NCBI GenBank assembly: GCA_022376925.1
Contig: JAIOJX010000006.1
Location: 63,697,394-63,761,393 of the forward strand
Direction of reading: 5' to 3'
Length of the DNA stretch: 64,000 nucleotides
Source: Tragulus kanchil
Lineage: Eukaryota; Chordata; Mammalia; Artiodactyla; Tragulidae
Shown here: positions 1 to 13,352 of the stretch, one piece after another
Position numbering within the stretch: position 1 is the stretch's first letter
How the letters are laid out: each line of letters starts with the position of its first letter
Made by a program: the position numbers and the translations under genes
Notes under the pieces: model-generated
The model's input: the letters and a program-made list of their open reading frames with translations, nothing else
What the model was told of the DNA's origin: nothing
The model's database searches: none

Positions 1-335
1 TCTTTGGCCAGTGTGTGGAGATTCTACCCAGTGCTGCTCCTCTCCAGGCCGACGCTGCACCTCTCCATCTCTCTGCCACCTGCTGGCTCTTAATATGTGT
101 CTTGGGTGTTTCTTCTAGGATTTATCCTGTATGGGACTCTTTGTGCTTCTTGGACCTGATTGACTATTTCCTTTCCGATGTTGGGGAAGTTTTCCGCTAT
201 AATCTCTTTAAAAATTTTTTCATATCCTTTGTTTTTCTCTTCTTCTTCTGGAATCCCCATCATTCAAATGTTGGTGTGTTTGATATTGTCCCAGAGGTCT
301 CTGAGACTGTCCTCAGTTCTTTTCATTCTTTGCTC

Positions 336-341
336 TTTTTT

Positions 342-394
<53 letters not shown>

Positions 395-650
395 ACTTCT
401 ATTGGTCTTTCATTTATCTATTTTCATCCATCTTTGTTCTTTGGCCTGTGTGGGCCTCCCATCATGGTGGCCTTTGTTGTCGCAGAGCACCAGCTCTGGG
501 CACATGCACTCCAGAGCTCTGGCCCAGTAATCAGACACATCAGTCCAGCCGCTCCGCGGCACGTGGGATCTTCCCAGGCCAGGGATAGAACCAGCACCCC
601 TTGCACTGCAAGGCAGTGTCCTTACCCACTGGACCACCAGGGAAGTCCCA
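336..650 (-). mobile_element. CHR-type tRNA-derived SINE, antisense, with expanded tail
   Basis: Read on the minus strand it begins GGGACTTCCCTGGTGGTCCA and carries the tRNA-like head and the body seen in other copies here (20081, 37873, 44655). On the plus strand its tail is a T run (336-351) followed by 41 G (352-392). Confidence 0.8.
352..392 (+). repeat. Homopolymer of 41 G
   Basis: An uninterrupted G run corresponds to the C-rich tail of the SINE on the other strand. Sister SINEs here have shorter, mixed C-rich tails (20336-20359, 38129-38162). Confidence 0.95.
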
Positions 651-1250
651 TTCTTTGCTCTTTTTTCTGTCCTTCAGATGTTATTTCCACCATTCTGTCT
701 TCCAGTTCACTTATTTGTTCTTCTGCCTCAGATACTCTACTATTGAGTCCTTCCGTAGTATTTTTAAGTTCAGCAATTGAGTTGTTTGTCTCTATTTGTG
801 CTTTTTTAAGTTCATCAGTTGAGCTGTTTGTCTCTTTTAGTTTTTTCTTAATTTCCTGTGTGTCTTCTCCAGTGTGTCAATTCTATTATTCTATTTTCAG
901 AGTTTTGAATCATCCTTACTATCACTCATCTGAAATCTTTTTCTGATAGTTTGTCTATTTCTTCTTTGGTCATTTGGGTCTGTACATTCATAGTTTGTTC
1001 CTTCATTTGTGTGGTGTTTCTCTGTCTTTTCATTATTATGTGTTTTTGGATGTTTTATGTTTGAGTCTTGTAGTCAGTGTTTTCTCTTGGGATCCCTAGG
1101 ATTGGTCTTTGGCCAGTGTGTGGAGATTCTACCCAGTGCTGCTCCTCTCCAGGCCGACGCTGCACCTCTCCATCTCTCTGCCACCTGCTGGCTCTGGCCC
1201 CTATCCACTGCGTGGCCCACTGGCTCTATACAGCCAAATCTTATCTTTCT

Positions 1251-3112
1251 GGGAACGTTTATCATCTGAGTATTCCTGAAAAGGAAGGTCCCAAGAGCAA
1301 CCTCAGTCAGTGAAGACAGGAATTACTGGGTAAATAGGCCACTCCTCACAGGGTCTAAGAGGGTCCCCAGTGAGGCTGAATCCACTGTGGGTGCACAGTG
1401 TTAACTTTCTTCTTACTGAACCCTCTACTGGCTTTTCCCCTCTCCCCTGGAAAATGATACAGACAGCCTCTCTTGGCACTTCTGAGGATCACTGCACCTA
1501 GAACTGTTTGTTTGTTTGTTTGTTTTTTTCAGAGCCTGCTTTTGCAGGAGACATTAACTACATTTCCCAAAATCACACAGATACTTCATGATGAAGTTAG
1601 AATTGACACCCAGACAGACTGTCTCAAACTAATGTTCAAAATCACCATACTTCACTGTGTTTCCTCACCTTTGCTGAGACATAACAAGATTCATTCTTGA
1701 TTCTTGCATGATACATACCAGACCCATGCCATCCACAAGCCCCAGAAGTTCCCCTTTGTGTGTATCCCAGATTCTACACATTCTGCCCACCTCTTCTCAT
1801 CAGTAGCCCTGGACATAAAGCATATGTCCAAATCTCCTAGCAGGTTAGTTAAAACACAGATTGCTGAGCCCCTTCTTCAGAGTTTCTGATTCAGTAGACC
1901 TTGACGGGGCCTAGGAATTTACAAATCCCCAACTGACACTGATTCTGCTGGTCCAGGGGCCATATCTGAGGACCCCTATCTTACCACCATCACTTCCTGC
2001 CCAGACACCAAGCAGCCCAGCTGGTCTCCCTGCCCACATTCACATATCTCCGCAGCAACCAGACATACTTTTAGACACACTGGATGCACTGTGGTGCATC
2101 TGCTTAGCACCTCCACTCACCCCAGTACCTCCCCATCATGTGGAAAGTCTGATGCAGGAATCCAAGGCAAACAAGACTCCTTCTGCCACCTCTCAGACCC
2201 CCTCCACTACACTCCCCTCTATCACTCTGCTCTGGCTTCCTACTCACTCCTAGCACTACCCCAGGCACACCTAACCAAAGACTTCTGTAGCTACTGTTCT
2301 CTCTGCCTGAAATGTTCTTCCCCTTAAATACAGATGAGACTCCCTTTCTCCTTACATTTAAATCTTTGCTCAAATGTTGCCTTCTCATTTCTGCATTCTC
2401 TGCACTTGGAACAGTGCCTGGCACACAAAAAGTACACTCAGAGTAGTTTTGAATGCAAATAAAAGAACACTGAAGAAGAGGAAGGGGTGGAGCTATGGTA
2501 TATCCCTCTAACTGATTGGGTTTATTTTACATGAAGATAAAACTCTAAAGGAAAAAATAAAGGTTTCAAAAGAAACTTCTGGGCAAGCTATAAACTTCCA
2601 GAAATTGCTGATTCCTACACTGAAACAAGTCTATAATTTAGAGAATTGACTCAGTAAAATGATTGGGCCCCTGGAATGTGTTCTGATGGAACTTCTGACA
2701 TCTCACCCCTTACACAGGCCACTGTAAATACACTACTATCCAACCTCAAAAGTTCACATTAGTGATCATTGTATTACAGGCCTGGGACTTTACAAGATAA
2801 ACAAAATGCTAACTATACTGACGTGTTTGTCTCTATGGTGCTTGATCTAAGATAAACATAACTACTAGCTCTCTGCCATGGCCCTCCTACAACCCATCCC
2901 TCAGTGACCCCTTGCTGCCACCACCTCTAATCTATGCTATGCAAACCCAGTCATATCATTCCTGGGAAAGAAATGCCAGTGGTTTCCCATCACGAACACT
3001 TAACTTCTACATGCCTTAGCCTGCACCCAAGTCTCCATGACGTTGTCCAGTCCACCCCTCTCTGTGCCCTTTAAATAAACCCAGCAAACTCTCAAAAGCC
3101 CTTGCTGCTGCT
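1251..3112. other. 5' flank with no gene seen
   Basis: Mostly unique sequence upstream of MMP20. It contains a short GTTT repeat near 1507-1525 and an old MER5-like piece at 1826-1976. No convincing coding or RNA gene is visible. Confidence 0.6.
1826..1976 (-). mobile_element. MER5A-like hAT transposon fragment
   Basis: It contains the pattern typical of antisense MER5A: a stretch resembling AACACAGATTGCTGAGCCCC, then a TTCTGATTCAGTAG segment, then CTGCTGGTCC. Old and diverged. Confidence 0.6.
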
Positions 3113-5443
3113 CCAGGCACGTATTGGGCCTTCTGCTCACCTTCTGCCTGCTTGTTTGGTCAACATATTCCAGCTCTGTGCCCTGGAGCCTTATTTCAAT
3201 CCTGCCCTTGGACCTCAGCCACAGCTAGAACTTGCTCTCCTGGCTTTCACCATTGCCTATGGCACACGAGCAAATGACTCTGGCCTCTTCCTAGCTGACT
3301 CAGTCTCTGGGACTGTGGCTGAGAGGTGTCCTTCAACAGACAGGTCTCTGCCTATTTTTCTGTTGCATCTCCTGATGCTGCCCCTAAATAGACCTGTGCA
3401 TAGAAATACCTTCCACTTCCTAAGAATAGATGCCTTTTGATATCTCCTCACCCCATAATCCCTCAGCTTGAAATTCCACCTCCCCACTTCCCTTGCTAAG
3501 TCCTCCTTCTCACCTCTCCCATTTTTCCGGTGAACTCAGCTAAAGCTTCAACTATGGAAACCCACCTATATCCCCTTTCCTCCATCCCACTCCCATTCTC
3601 AACAGCGCCGGCAGAAACAGCTTGCCCTCTTCCACCTTCATCTGGACCGGAAATACCTCTATTATTCAACTAGTTACACTGCAGGACATTTTGAGCTTAC
3701 ATCTGATTCTCTCCCTGGAGACTCAGAGACCATTGCAGGAAGGAACATGCTTTTATCTACCTTTTGTATCACAGAACTAAACCTAGTACCAACACATGGC
3801 CTAAATGCAAGAGTTTCCAACTGAGTAAACAAATGAAGAATGGGCAAACAAACGAATAAGTAAAATATGTCATTGAGTTCATCATATAGATTTTCTTAGA
3901 TACAAATGTAAAGGGTACATGGATACAGTTTTTCAACATTCCACTGTTTTTCTGTTTGTTTGGTGGTGCAAATGTCATACTTTTCTCAATCATAGGTTGA
4001 TGTATATTATCATATAAGTGTAAATGTACAATACAGTGATTGACAATTTGTACATTTATAGTTATTGTAATATATTGGCTACATTTCCTGTGATGTACAA
4101 TATATCCCTGAAGCTTGTTTTATGTCTAATAGTTTGTATCTCTTAGTCCCTTACCCTTATGCTGCCTTCCCTCCTTCTCTCTCCCTATTGATAACCACTA
4201 ATTTGTTTTCTTTATCTGAAATTTTCACTATTTTTTTAATCTTGGCCCCTTGTATTGGTCTTTAATTTATTTATTCCAGCCCCCCCCACGTATGGGCCTT
4301 CTGCTCACCTTCTGCCTGCTTGTTTGGTCAACATATTCCAGCTCTGTGCCCTGGAGCCTTATTTCAATCCTGCCCTTGGACCTCAGCCACAGCTAGAACT
4401 TGCTCTCCTGGCTTTCACCATTGCCTATGGCACACGAGCAAATGACTCTGGCCTCTTCCTAGCTGACTCAGTCTCTGGGACTGTGGCTGAGAGGTGTCCT
4501 TCAACAGACAGGTCTCTGCCTATTTTTCTGTTGCATCTCCTGATGCTGCCCCTAAATAGACCTGTGCATAGAAATACCTTCCACTTCCTAAGAATAGATG
4601 CCTTTTGATATCTCCTCACCCCATAATCCCTCAGCTTGAAATTCCACCTCCCCACTTCCCTTGCTAAGTCCTCCTTCTCACCTCTCCCATTTTTCCGGTG
4701 AACTCAGCTAAAGCTTCAACTATGGAAACCCACCTATATCCCCTTTCCTCCATCCCACTCCCATTCTCAACAGCGCCGGCAGAAACAGCTTGCCCTCTTC
4801 CACCTTCATCTGGACCGGAAATACCTCTATTATTCAACTAGTTACACTGCAGGACATTTTGAGCTTACATCTGATTCTCTCCCTGGAGACTCAGAGACCA
4901 TTGCAGGAAGGAACATGCTTTTATCTACCTTTTGTATCACAGAACTAAACCTAGTACCAACACATGGCCTAAATGCAAGAGTTTCCAACTGAGTAAACAA
5001 ATGAAGAATGGGCAAACAAACGAATAAGTAAAATATGTCATTGAGTTCATCATATAGATTTTCTTAGATACAAATGTAAAGGGTACATGGATACAGTTTT
5101 TCAACATTCCACTGTTTTTCTGTTTGTTTGGTGGTGCAAATGTCATACTTTTCTCAATCATAGGTTGATGTATATTATCATATAAGTGTAAATGTACAAT
5201 ACAGTGATTGACAATTTGTACATTTATAGTTATTGTAATATATTGGCTACATTTCCTGTGATGTACAATATATCCCTGAAGCTTGTTTTATGTCTAATAG
5301 TTTGTATCTCTTAGTCCCTTACCCTTATGCTGCCTTCCCTCCTTCTCTCTCCCTATTGATAACCACTAATTTGTTTTCTTTATCTGAAATTTTCACTATT
5401 TTTTTAATCTTGGCCCCTTGTATTGGTCTTTAATTTATTTATT
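3113..5443 (+). repeat. Tandem duplication, period 1168 (3113-4275 / 4276-5443)
   Basis: The two copies are nearly identical. The second copy opens with a garbled homopolymer (a long C run and a missing T) compared with the first at 3113-3130, then matches closely. The first copy ends 30 bases into a SINE that is complete in the second. Confidence 0.95.
4000..4245 (-). mobile_element. L1 3' UTR-like remnant (repeated at 5168-5412)
   Basis: A T/A-rich strand similar to antisense L1 3' ends, with the characteristic run of a fixed dinucleotide-poor spacer followed by a cctccc-type segment near 4170. The second copy lies in the 1168 bp duplication. Confidence 0.5.
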
Positions 5444-5669
5444 TTCATCCATGTTTGTTCTTTGGCCTGTGTGAGCCTCCCATCGCAGTGGCCTCTCTTG
5501 TCTCAGAGTACCAGCTCTGGGAGCATGCGCTTCAGAGCTCCAGCTCAGTAGTTGGACATATCTGCCCAGCCACTCCCTGGCATGTGGGATCTTCCCAGGC
5601 CAGGGGTCGAACCAGCACCTCTCACACAGCAAGGCGATGTCCTTACCCACTGGACCACCAGGGAAGCCC
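5413..5669 (-). mobile_element. CHR-type SINE, antisense
   Basis: The same family as 336-650, ending CACCAGGGAAGCCC on the plus strand. Its first 30 bases also appear at 4245-4275, where the first duplication copy stops. Confidence 0.8.
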
Positions 5670-5789
5670 TGGGTACATACTTAGCTTTAGCAGACAGAGA
5701 AATATTTGCCCGATTTTGTGTTTTCCCTTTTTCAGTTGAAATTGTTCTTTACTATTGCTATTTCCTTTCTAATGACTAAATTATATAAC

Positions 5790-6010
5790 ACTGAGTTGCC
5801 ATCACTTATGTAACCAATTCCTTATTTTTAGACATTTAGGTTGTTTCCAAGATTTTGCTCTTATCACTAAGAATAAAATAAACATCTTTGCTTTTATTCT
5901 TTTAAATTATATTCTCAGTGAAAATTCTGAGGAATATGTGATATGTCCAAAAAAGTATGAACCCTTTTATAGTTCTTGATACATAGTGCTTTTTAGAAGG
6001 ATTATACCAG
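5790..6010 (-). mobile_element. Old L1-like 3' remnant, antisense
   Basis: The stretch around 5830-5870 resembles the antisense L1 segment 'gacatttaggttgtttcc'. Diverged and without an open frame. Confidence 0.4.
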
Positions 6011-6115
6011 TTTGCAATGTAAAGGCATGTTTTTTTGGTCACAAATATTCAGTCCATTTCTAAAACCTTACTCCAATTTCTAAATCTTATTTATAAGAGG
6101 AAGACTTTATGTATG

Positions 6116-6118
<3 letters not shown>

Positions 6119-6149
<31 letters not shown>
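6119..6149 (+). repeat. (AC)n microsatellite
   Basis: About 15 uninterrupted AC units directly adjoining the tail of the SINE at 6158. Confidence 0.95.
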
Positions 6150-6153
<4 letters not shown>

Positions 6154-6157
6154 ATTT

Positions 6158-6418
6158 TATTTGACCTCTTTTATTGGTTTTTTCTTTATTTATTTTCATC
6201 CATCTTTATTCTTTGGACTATGTGGGCCTCCCATCACAGTGTCCTCTCTCATTACAGAGTGCCAGCACTGGGCACATGCACTCCAGAGCACTGGCTCTTA
6301 ATTGGACACACCAGTCCAGCCGCTCCGCGGCATGTGGGATCTTCCTGGGTCAGAGATTAAACCAGTGCCCCTTGTACTGCAAGGTGGACTCTTTACCCAC
6401 TGGATCAACAGGGAAGCA
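6158..6418 (-). mobile_element. CHR-type SINE, antisense
   Basis: Same organisation as 5413-5669, more diverged. The microsatellite lies at its tail end. Confidence 0.78.
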
Positions 6419-8084
6419 CAGACTTTTTTCTCTTCTATTTTCTCCTCTTCTTTTATAAAGTGTGAAAACAATTTCTGTACTTCTAGTGCCTGACAGATAA
6501 TTAATGTTCAGTAAATACTGATTGAATATGTGAATGAATGTAGATAGATGATAGATATTGATATACCTACACTTTACTTTTTCCTTACTCTCCTGTCTTC
6601 GCCACTCTTTCTTTTTTTTTTTTTCCCTGTTCTTGGTGAAGATAAGTCTGCTTCTGCTTCTGAATCAGAGCTTGTCAGCTTCTCATTCTCTCAAGTGATG
6701 TCAGATCATTTGCACATTTTCTGCACGGGGTTCTGAGGGTAGTCTTTGGTTCCAAATGCACTTTTGCTCTTTTCTGTCTTTATTCCATCTTATTCCAAAA
6801 TGTTTATTTACCTAGAAATTCAGAATGTCAGCTAATATTACTCTTTGTTCTTAATAAAAACTTCTAAATTTGTACATATATATATGTATGTATGTATGTG
6901 TGTATATATATATATATATGTGATATATATATCACATCAGACCATAGTATGATATGTCTTATAGGTTAAAGAAAAGGACATTTTACAGGTCAAACATTCA
7001 AAGTGGAGTTTACTTACTGTAGAACTGTGAAAGAAAGACTATAGTAAGGCTGGTGGCTGATTGCTAGGAGTCTGTCTCCCTAAGGCATTCTTCCAGACTG
7101 TACTGTACTTAAAATTCACTAGAGATTGAGATATAGAAACCAGGAGTGTAGAAACCACTCTCAGGAATTCTAGGGAGCTGCCTGGCAGCTGGAGTCAGCC
7201 AAGTGGTCCACCCCCAGCCAACTCTGAGCCCAGTGTTCTCTAGGACACTGCATGGTACATGCGCCAATGTATGTATACTTCCTATAACCATCAGGAAAAC
7301 AGTTTTTGAGCTCTAACAAATTTGGGTTAAACCCATGGAGCCACCAATAATATCTGTATATACTTCGATTAATTATTTACTCTCTCTAAAGTTACATTTC
7401 CTCATTGGAAACATCGGCCATCCTATACTTTGTAGAAAATCTGCATAGTGGTTGACTTAAAGTTTGGCATATTATAAAGGTGTAATGAAAGTTTCAATAC
7501 CTTAGGATAATGTTATGTACATTTGTTAGATTCATTACATGATTTTGTTTTATGTACTAGGGCTATTACTGCAGAAAAAATACAAAGTCTTTATCTTTAT
7601 GGGGCATACATTCTAGTAGTGAAACAGATGAAAAAGTTAAACAATATATAACATATCAATGTATATATTTAATGATGCAATTCTTTGATATTTTTTTGCC
7701 ATAACCTTCTAAGTTTAATCAATGATCAATTTAAAAACTACCTGTTTTTAGAAGTTAAATATTGAATTTATAACTCAGAAAATGCCATTTGTTCATTTTT
7801 TATGAATTTTTAAAAATATTTCTAGGGAATTTTTGCAGCTCATGGCAAAAATCAATTCTGAAACCACCTCTTTCAGAATTGGACTGAATAGTAAGCATCA
7901 ATAGACAATTTTAATCCTGTCAACAGCACTCTGAGACAGATATTACCCTCCCCTCCCCATTTTATAGAGAAGGAGATAGTTCAGGAGGTTTCACAGACTG
8001 TAATAGTCATTTTCTGTGTTCGATTTGTTCTTTGTCTGCCTAGCATCAATTTCCTCCCTGTAGAATATTCCCATCATATCTAAT
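6419..8084. other. 5' flank with no gene seen
   Basis: Unique A/T-rich sequence with a (TA/TG)n stretch at 6875-6938. No exon, RNA gene or clear transposon recognised. Confidence 0.55.
6875..6938 (+). repeat. Compound TA/TATG microsatellite
   Basis: Alternating TA and GTAT units with few interruptions. Confidence 0.85.
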
Positions 8085-11080
8085 ACATCATACATATACA
8101 TCATGTATAATCATGTATTCATATTATTCCAAAGTTATATGGATTATTATAATGTATTTTATATTCTATATTATATTCTATGATGTAATGTAATATATAG
8201 TATGTATACATAATATATTATACATATGTTTCATATATATAATATATTATTATATTGTATGTATATTCTTATATATGTCACAGATAGGATATAAACATTA
8301 TAATGTAATATATAATGTATATAAACATATAATATATATAATGAAATATATCATATATATATGATATGATATATATCATTTATTCTAATATATATCTATA
8401 TATACAATGTATATATTATGAATAGAGCATATATATAGTATACATAGAGAGAATATATATAATATACTATATACATGATATATATACTAGATATATAAAC
8501 TTTATATATATATTATATGGTATATTTTTATATAATATATGCAAATATATAAAATATGAACATATGATATATATTATATTGTATGTATATTCTTATATAT
8601 GTCACAGATAGGATATAAACATTATAATGTAATATATAATGTATATAAACATATAATATATATAATGAAATATATCATATATATATGATATGATATATAT
8701 CATTTATTCTAATATATATCTATATATACAATGTATATATTATGAATAGAGCATATATATAGTATACATAGAGAGAATATATATAATATACTATATACAT
8801 GATATATATACTAGATATATAAACTTTATATATATATTATATGGTATATTTTTATATAATATATGCAAATATATAAAATATGAACATATGATATATATTA
8901 TATTGTATGCATTCGATTATAATTATGTAATATATATGTTATACATATAATATATATAATACACATAATATATGTTATACACATATATATATTATATATT
9001 ATACATATATATAATACATATAATATATATTATACATATATATGGTATACATATAATATATATTATATGCACACTGTATACATGTTATATATTATACACA
9101 TGATATATACTACATATCTATACATAATATATATTATATATAATAATAGTGTATATATAATATATAATTAATACATATATCTTATATATCATAATTAATA
9201 AATATTGACTATATAGTAATGTAACAATAATAAATTCATATATTAGTATATATTACATATATAATATTAACATATATTAATATATTGATATAATATATGT
9301 ATGATATACATATATAGTATATATAGTATACATATATATTGATATATAACACATATTTATATATTATATATCAAAAATCAAATATAATAAATATAATTTA
9401 TTGTGTATTGTATATTATATACTATATATTGCATATTGTGTTGTATATTATATCATATTATGTGTTATTGCTTTCATATTATATATTATATATATAATAT
9501 ATGTTAAATATATTATATGTATTTTATATGTATAATAACATATATAATATATTTAACATATATTATATATAGTTACATATAATATATGGCATATTAAATC
9601 TTTAGATGATATATATTATAATTGTGTGATGTATAATTATGTATATTATATATTATATAATTTATATTAAAATATATAACAACATATTTTAAGATATACC
9701 GATGTATATGCATATTATGTATATAGTGTTGTGTCTATATATATTATATATATACTTTTGTACATTATATTTATACTTTGTGTATTTTATATATATACTT
9801 ATATATTGCATATTTAATGTTTCATATAATTATATATTCAATATATATTATATTTACATGCACAATATATATAATATATACACATTTTATCTGAATATAT
9901 TTACTCTATATACTCTATATAATCTATATATTATAATATATAGTGTAATATATTTCAGATATATTTATTATATATTGTATATGATGATGTATATATTGTA
10001 TGAATACTCTATATGTTATAATATATAGTGTCATATATATATAATTCTATATTTAAGGTACAGAATGTGCATAATATATATATATTCTACTTGAATATAC
10101 ATATTCTATACATATAATATTATATATTATAATATATAATATTATTGTCATAAGATTATAATATTTAAATTTTATATTATATAATGTATTATGTGATAGT
10201 ATTTTATATTACATATGCACAGTATAATATGAATTTGCATTATATATTGTAGAATATATATTATATAGTTATATATATATTATATCATATTGTTTGCAAT
10301 TACATATAATTATATATTGTATAGATAATTATATAATTCTTCATGTATAATATACATATCTAGATTCTATTTCACATCATATACATATATAACATGTATC
10401 ATTTATTATATACTTTGCCATATTCGATAATACAAGATCTATAATTATATTATATATAGTAGATATGATGTCATAGAATATGGTATATAATACAATCTAT
10501 GATATATATTATAGAAAATGTATATGTATAATGCAATAAAGTATATAGATACAATATAATTGTATATATTTTGTTATGAACTATAACATATAAAATAAAT
10601 AATTTATTCCTTATAATAAAAATGTAATATGAGGGTATAAATACATATTATGGTGGATAGAGCACAATATATAATATAAAATTTATTAAAAGTAAAATAA
10701 ATTTAAAATATAATCTAATATATAAGAAATAATCTAATCCACATTATATTAATATAATATGAATATACAAATATATATGATGCATAACATATATAGATCA
10801 TAAATATATATGTCATATCATGCATTATATATGTCTACATAATTTCTAATTCATACATTTACATTTCAATTTCTAGCATATATTAAATATATATGTGATA
10901 TAGAATATATGTAATTTATAGTATGTATGATATATATAATATAGTATGTAATGTATAATATGTATTATTTGACATAATATAAATAACATATAATAAGAAT
11001 ATATTGTGCACATTAATAAATGATTTATAATAAGAATAATATTATTATCATCATAATAATATTATTATGTATACCTGTAA
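8085..11080. repeat. ~3 kb A/T-only block of degenerate TA-rich repeats
   Basis: Nearly all bases are A or T, arranged as endless variants of ATATAT, ATAATATAT and TATACATAT. Apparent open frames here are composition artefacts. It contains the 324 bp tandem copy. Its right part (10611-11080) recurs at 11754-12223. Confidence 0.9.
8251..8898 (+). repeat. 324 bp tandem duplication inside the A/T block
   Basis: Bases 8251-8574 recur as 8575-8898. The period of 324 differs from the 1.1 kb series. It may be a real repeat-expansion event or a local assembly error. Confidence 0.85.
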
Positions 11081-12896
11081 GGAAGAAAACTCTGTAAAGA
11101 CTTATAACAATAACTTCATTGTTCACCTGAAGTTGATGCAATGTTGTAAAACAAATATACCCCAATAAAAGGTAATAATAATAATATTAATCTTTACGTA
11201 ACACATATTAACATATTCATTAGGAGCTTGCACACAGTATTACTGTCAGTCTTTTCAGATTAAAAAAGTGAAAATCTCATGTTCAAAGAGGATACATAAC
11301 TTGCCAAAGTCACACAGCTAAGAAATATATTGCAATTTAGTCTCAGTTTGTTTGACGCCAAAGTGATTTTGCACCATATCTCCATGCTACCTCTAAATCA
11401 GATTCCATCTACACCAGAACCGGTAAGAAGAGTATGGACTGCAATGGGAGGTCCACACAGGCTAAGGAATAGAGATGGATGGAAATAAATAAATGAAGGA
11501 CCAATAAAAGACTCCAGAATTTAAAAAAAATAAAAGAAGTGTATGACTCTCATTAGTAAGAGTGCACAGAGATTGTGGAATTTGAGTTTCAGTTAACCAA
11601 GAACATCTCTCTTGTGTTAATTTATCAAAATCTTTCTCACAGTTACCAGCGCACATTCTACCCTAAGTCAGCACAGAATAATGTAGTGTTTCCTGATAAT
11701 TCAGGATCTTATGTGTCCCAGGACCAGGATTCGTTTCTGAGAAATGTCCAAGCTTATAATAAAAATGTAATATGAGGGTATAAATACATATTATGGTGGA
11801 TAGAGCACAATATATAATATAAAATTTATTAAAAGTAAAATAAATTTAAAATATAATCTAATATATAAGAAATAATCTAATCCACATTATATTAATATAA
11901 TATGAATATACAAATATATATGATGCATAACATATATAGATCATAAATATATATGTCATATCATGCATTATATATGTCTACATAATTTCTAATTCATACA
12001 TTTACATTTCAATTTCTAGCATATATTAAATATATATGTGATATAGAATATATGTAATTTATAGTATGTATGATATATATAATATAGTATGTAATGTATA
12101 ATAGGTATTATTTGACATAATAGAAATAACATATAATAAGAATATATTGTGCACATTAATAAATGATTTATAATAAGAATAATATTATTATCATCATAAT
12201 AATATTATTATGTATACCTGTAAGGAAGAAAACTCTGTAAAGACTTATAACAATAACTTCATTGTTCACCTGAAGTTGATGCAATGTTGTAAAACAAATA
12301 TACCCCAATAAAAGGTAATAATAATAATATTAATCTTTACGTAACACATATTAACATATTCATTAGGAGCTTGCACACAGTATTACTGTCAGTCTTTTCA
12401 GATTAAAAAAGTGAAAATCTCATGTTCAAAGAGGATACATAACTTGCCAAAGTCACACAGCTAAGAAATATATTGCAATTTAGTCTCAGTTTGTTTGACG
12501 CCAAAGTGATTTTGCACCATATCTCCATGCTACCTCTAAATCAGATTCCATCTACACCAGAACCGGTAAGAAGAGTATGGACTGCAATGGGAGGTCCACA
12601 CAGGCTAAGGAATAGAGATGGATGGAAATAAATAAATGAAGGACCAATAAAAGACTCCAGAATTTAAAAAAAATAAAAGAAGTGTATGACTCTCATTAGT
12701 AAGAGTGCACAGAGATTGTGGAATTTGAGTTTCAGTTAACCAAGAACATCTCTCTTGTGTTAATTTATCAAAATCTTTCTCACAGTTACCAGCGCACATT
12801 CTACCCTAAGTCAGCACAGAATAATGTAGTGTTTCCTGATAATTCAGGATCTTATGTGTCCCAGGACCAGGATTCGTTTCTGAGAAATGTCCAAGC
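10611..12896 (+). repeat. Tandem duplication, period 1143 (10611-11753 / 11754-12896)
   Basis: A direct head-to-tail repeat covers the end of the A/T block and MMP20 upstream sequence, with no spacer. I noticed only two substitutions, near 10960-10975. Confidence 0.95.
11095..11168 (+). mobile_element. L1 3' end remnant, sense orientation
   Basis: It ends in ATACCCCAATAAAA, resembling the 3' end of ruminant L1 just before the poly-A tail. It directly follows the A/T block. The duplicate is at 12238-12311. Confidence 0.5.
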
Positions 12897-13016
12897 AGAG
12901 GCACAAGAAGGTGACTGGGGTAAATGTGTGGGACTACGAGAATTATCGAGGATATATTAATGTATATTCTATTCATTTATCTTTTCTGCAAGTAGAATGG
13001 AAAAGGCCCCAATTTG

Positions 13017-13023
13017 TGACTCA
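13017..13023 (+). promoter_or_regulatory. AP-1-like site upstream of MMP20
   Basis: TGACTCA, the AP-1 consensus, stands 244 bp upstream of the TATA box. AP-1 control is established for several MMP promoters. Whether this site is used is unknown. The duplicate is at 14145-14151. Confidence 0.35.
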
Positions 13024-13266
13024 TCAAATGTTTCAGTTGAGAGGGGTTCAAATGAATCACACTTGCTCCAATTCGTGTAAGTATTAATAGCTGACAAACT
13101 GCATTTGAATTTGACTGGTTTTCTCCATTTGCCACAGGGTAAGTGGCAAAGAAAGAAGCTTTCCCTGACTCCTGTGTTACCCCATCATTAGGGGAGAAAG
13201 GAGCTGTATAATTACCTTTTGAGACATGAATCATGCTTGCTCTGAGAGCCCAGACCTGTTTGACTC

Positions 13267-13273
13267 TATAAAA
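13267..13273 (+). promoter_or_regulatory. MMP20: TATA box of MMP20 (first copy)
   Basis: TATAAAA lies 86 bp before the ATG of exon 1, so transcription would start near 13297 and leave a 5' UTR of about 55 bases. Many MMP genes have TATA promoters. The start site is inferred from spacing only. Confidence 0.7.
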
Positions 13274-13352
13274 GCAGCCCAAGGTCAAAATGCAAGTGTG
13301 CACTGTCTGCCATCCCCCGGGGTTGCTATAATTACCGATCCGTCCGGAGGAG

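Larger units (their letters stand above)
1..1195 (+). repeat. Tandem duplication, period 1105 (1-90 / 1106-1195)
   Basis: Bases 1-90 recur exactly at 1106-1195. The first copy then breaks off into different sequence at 91. The left part of the first copy lies outside the window. This is the first visible member of the 1.06-1.21 kb duplication series. Confidence 0.9.
91..1250 (-). mobile_element. L1 remnant (5' region / ORF1 side), antisense
   Basis: The T-rich strand resembles the antisense of artiodactyl L1 5'/ORF1 sequence, for example the stretches around 280-330, 655-760 and 1010-1060. It has no long open frame. It is interrupted by the SINE at 336-650. Confidence 0.6.

Noticed and set aside
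9702..10028. A 108-codon open frame in the A/T block
   Set aside because: It is made almost only of Tyr, Ile, Leu and Phe codons from TA-rich repeats, with no conserved motif. It is a composition artefact.
8085..11080. A centromeric-type satellite or a replication origin
   Set aside because: There is no regular monomer beyond one 324 bp repeat. A/T richness alone does not show origin function.
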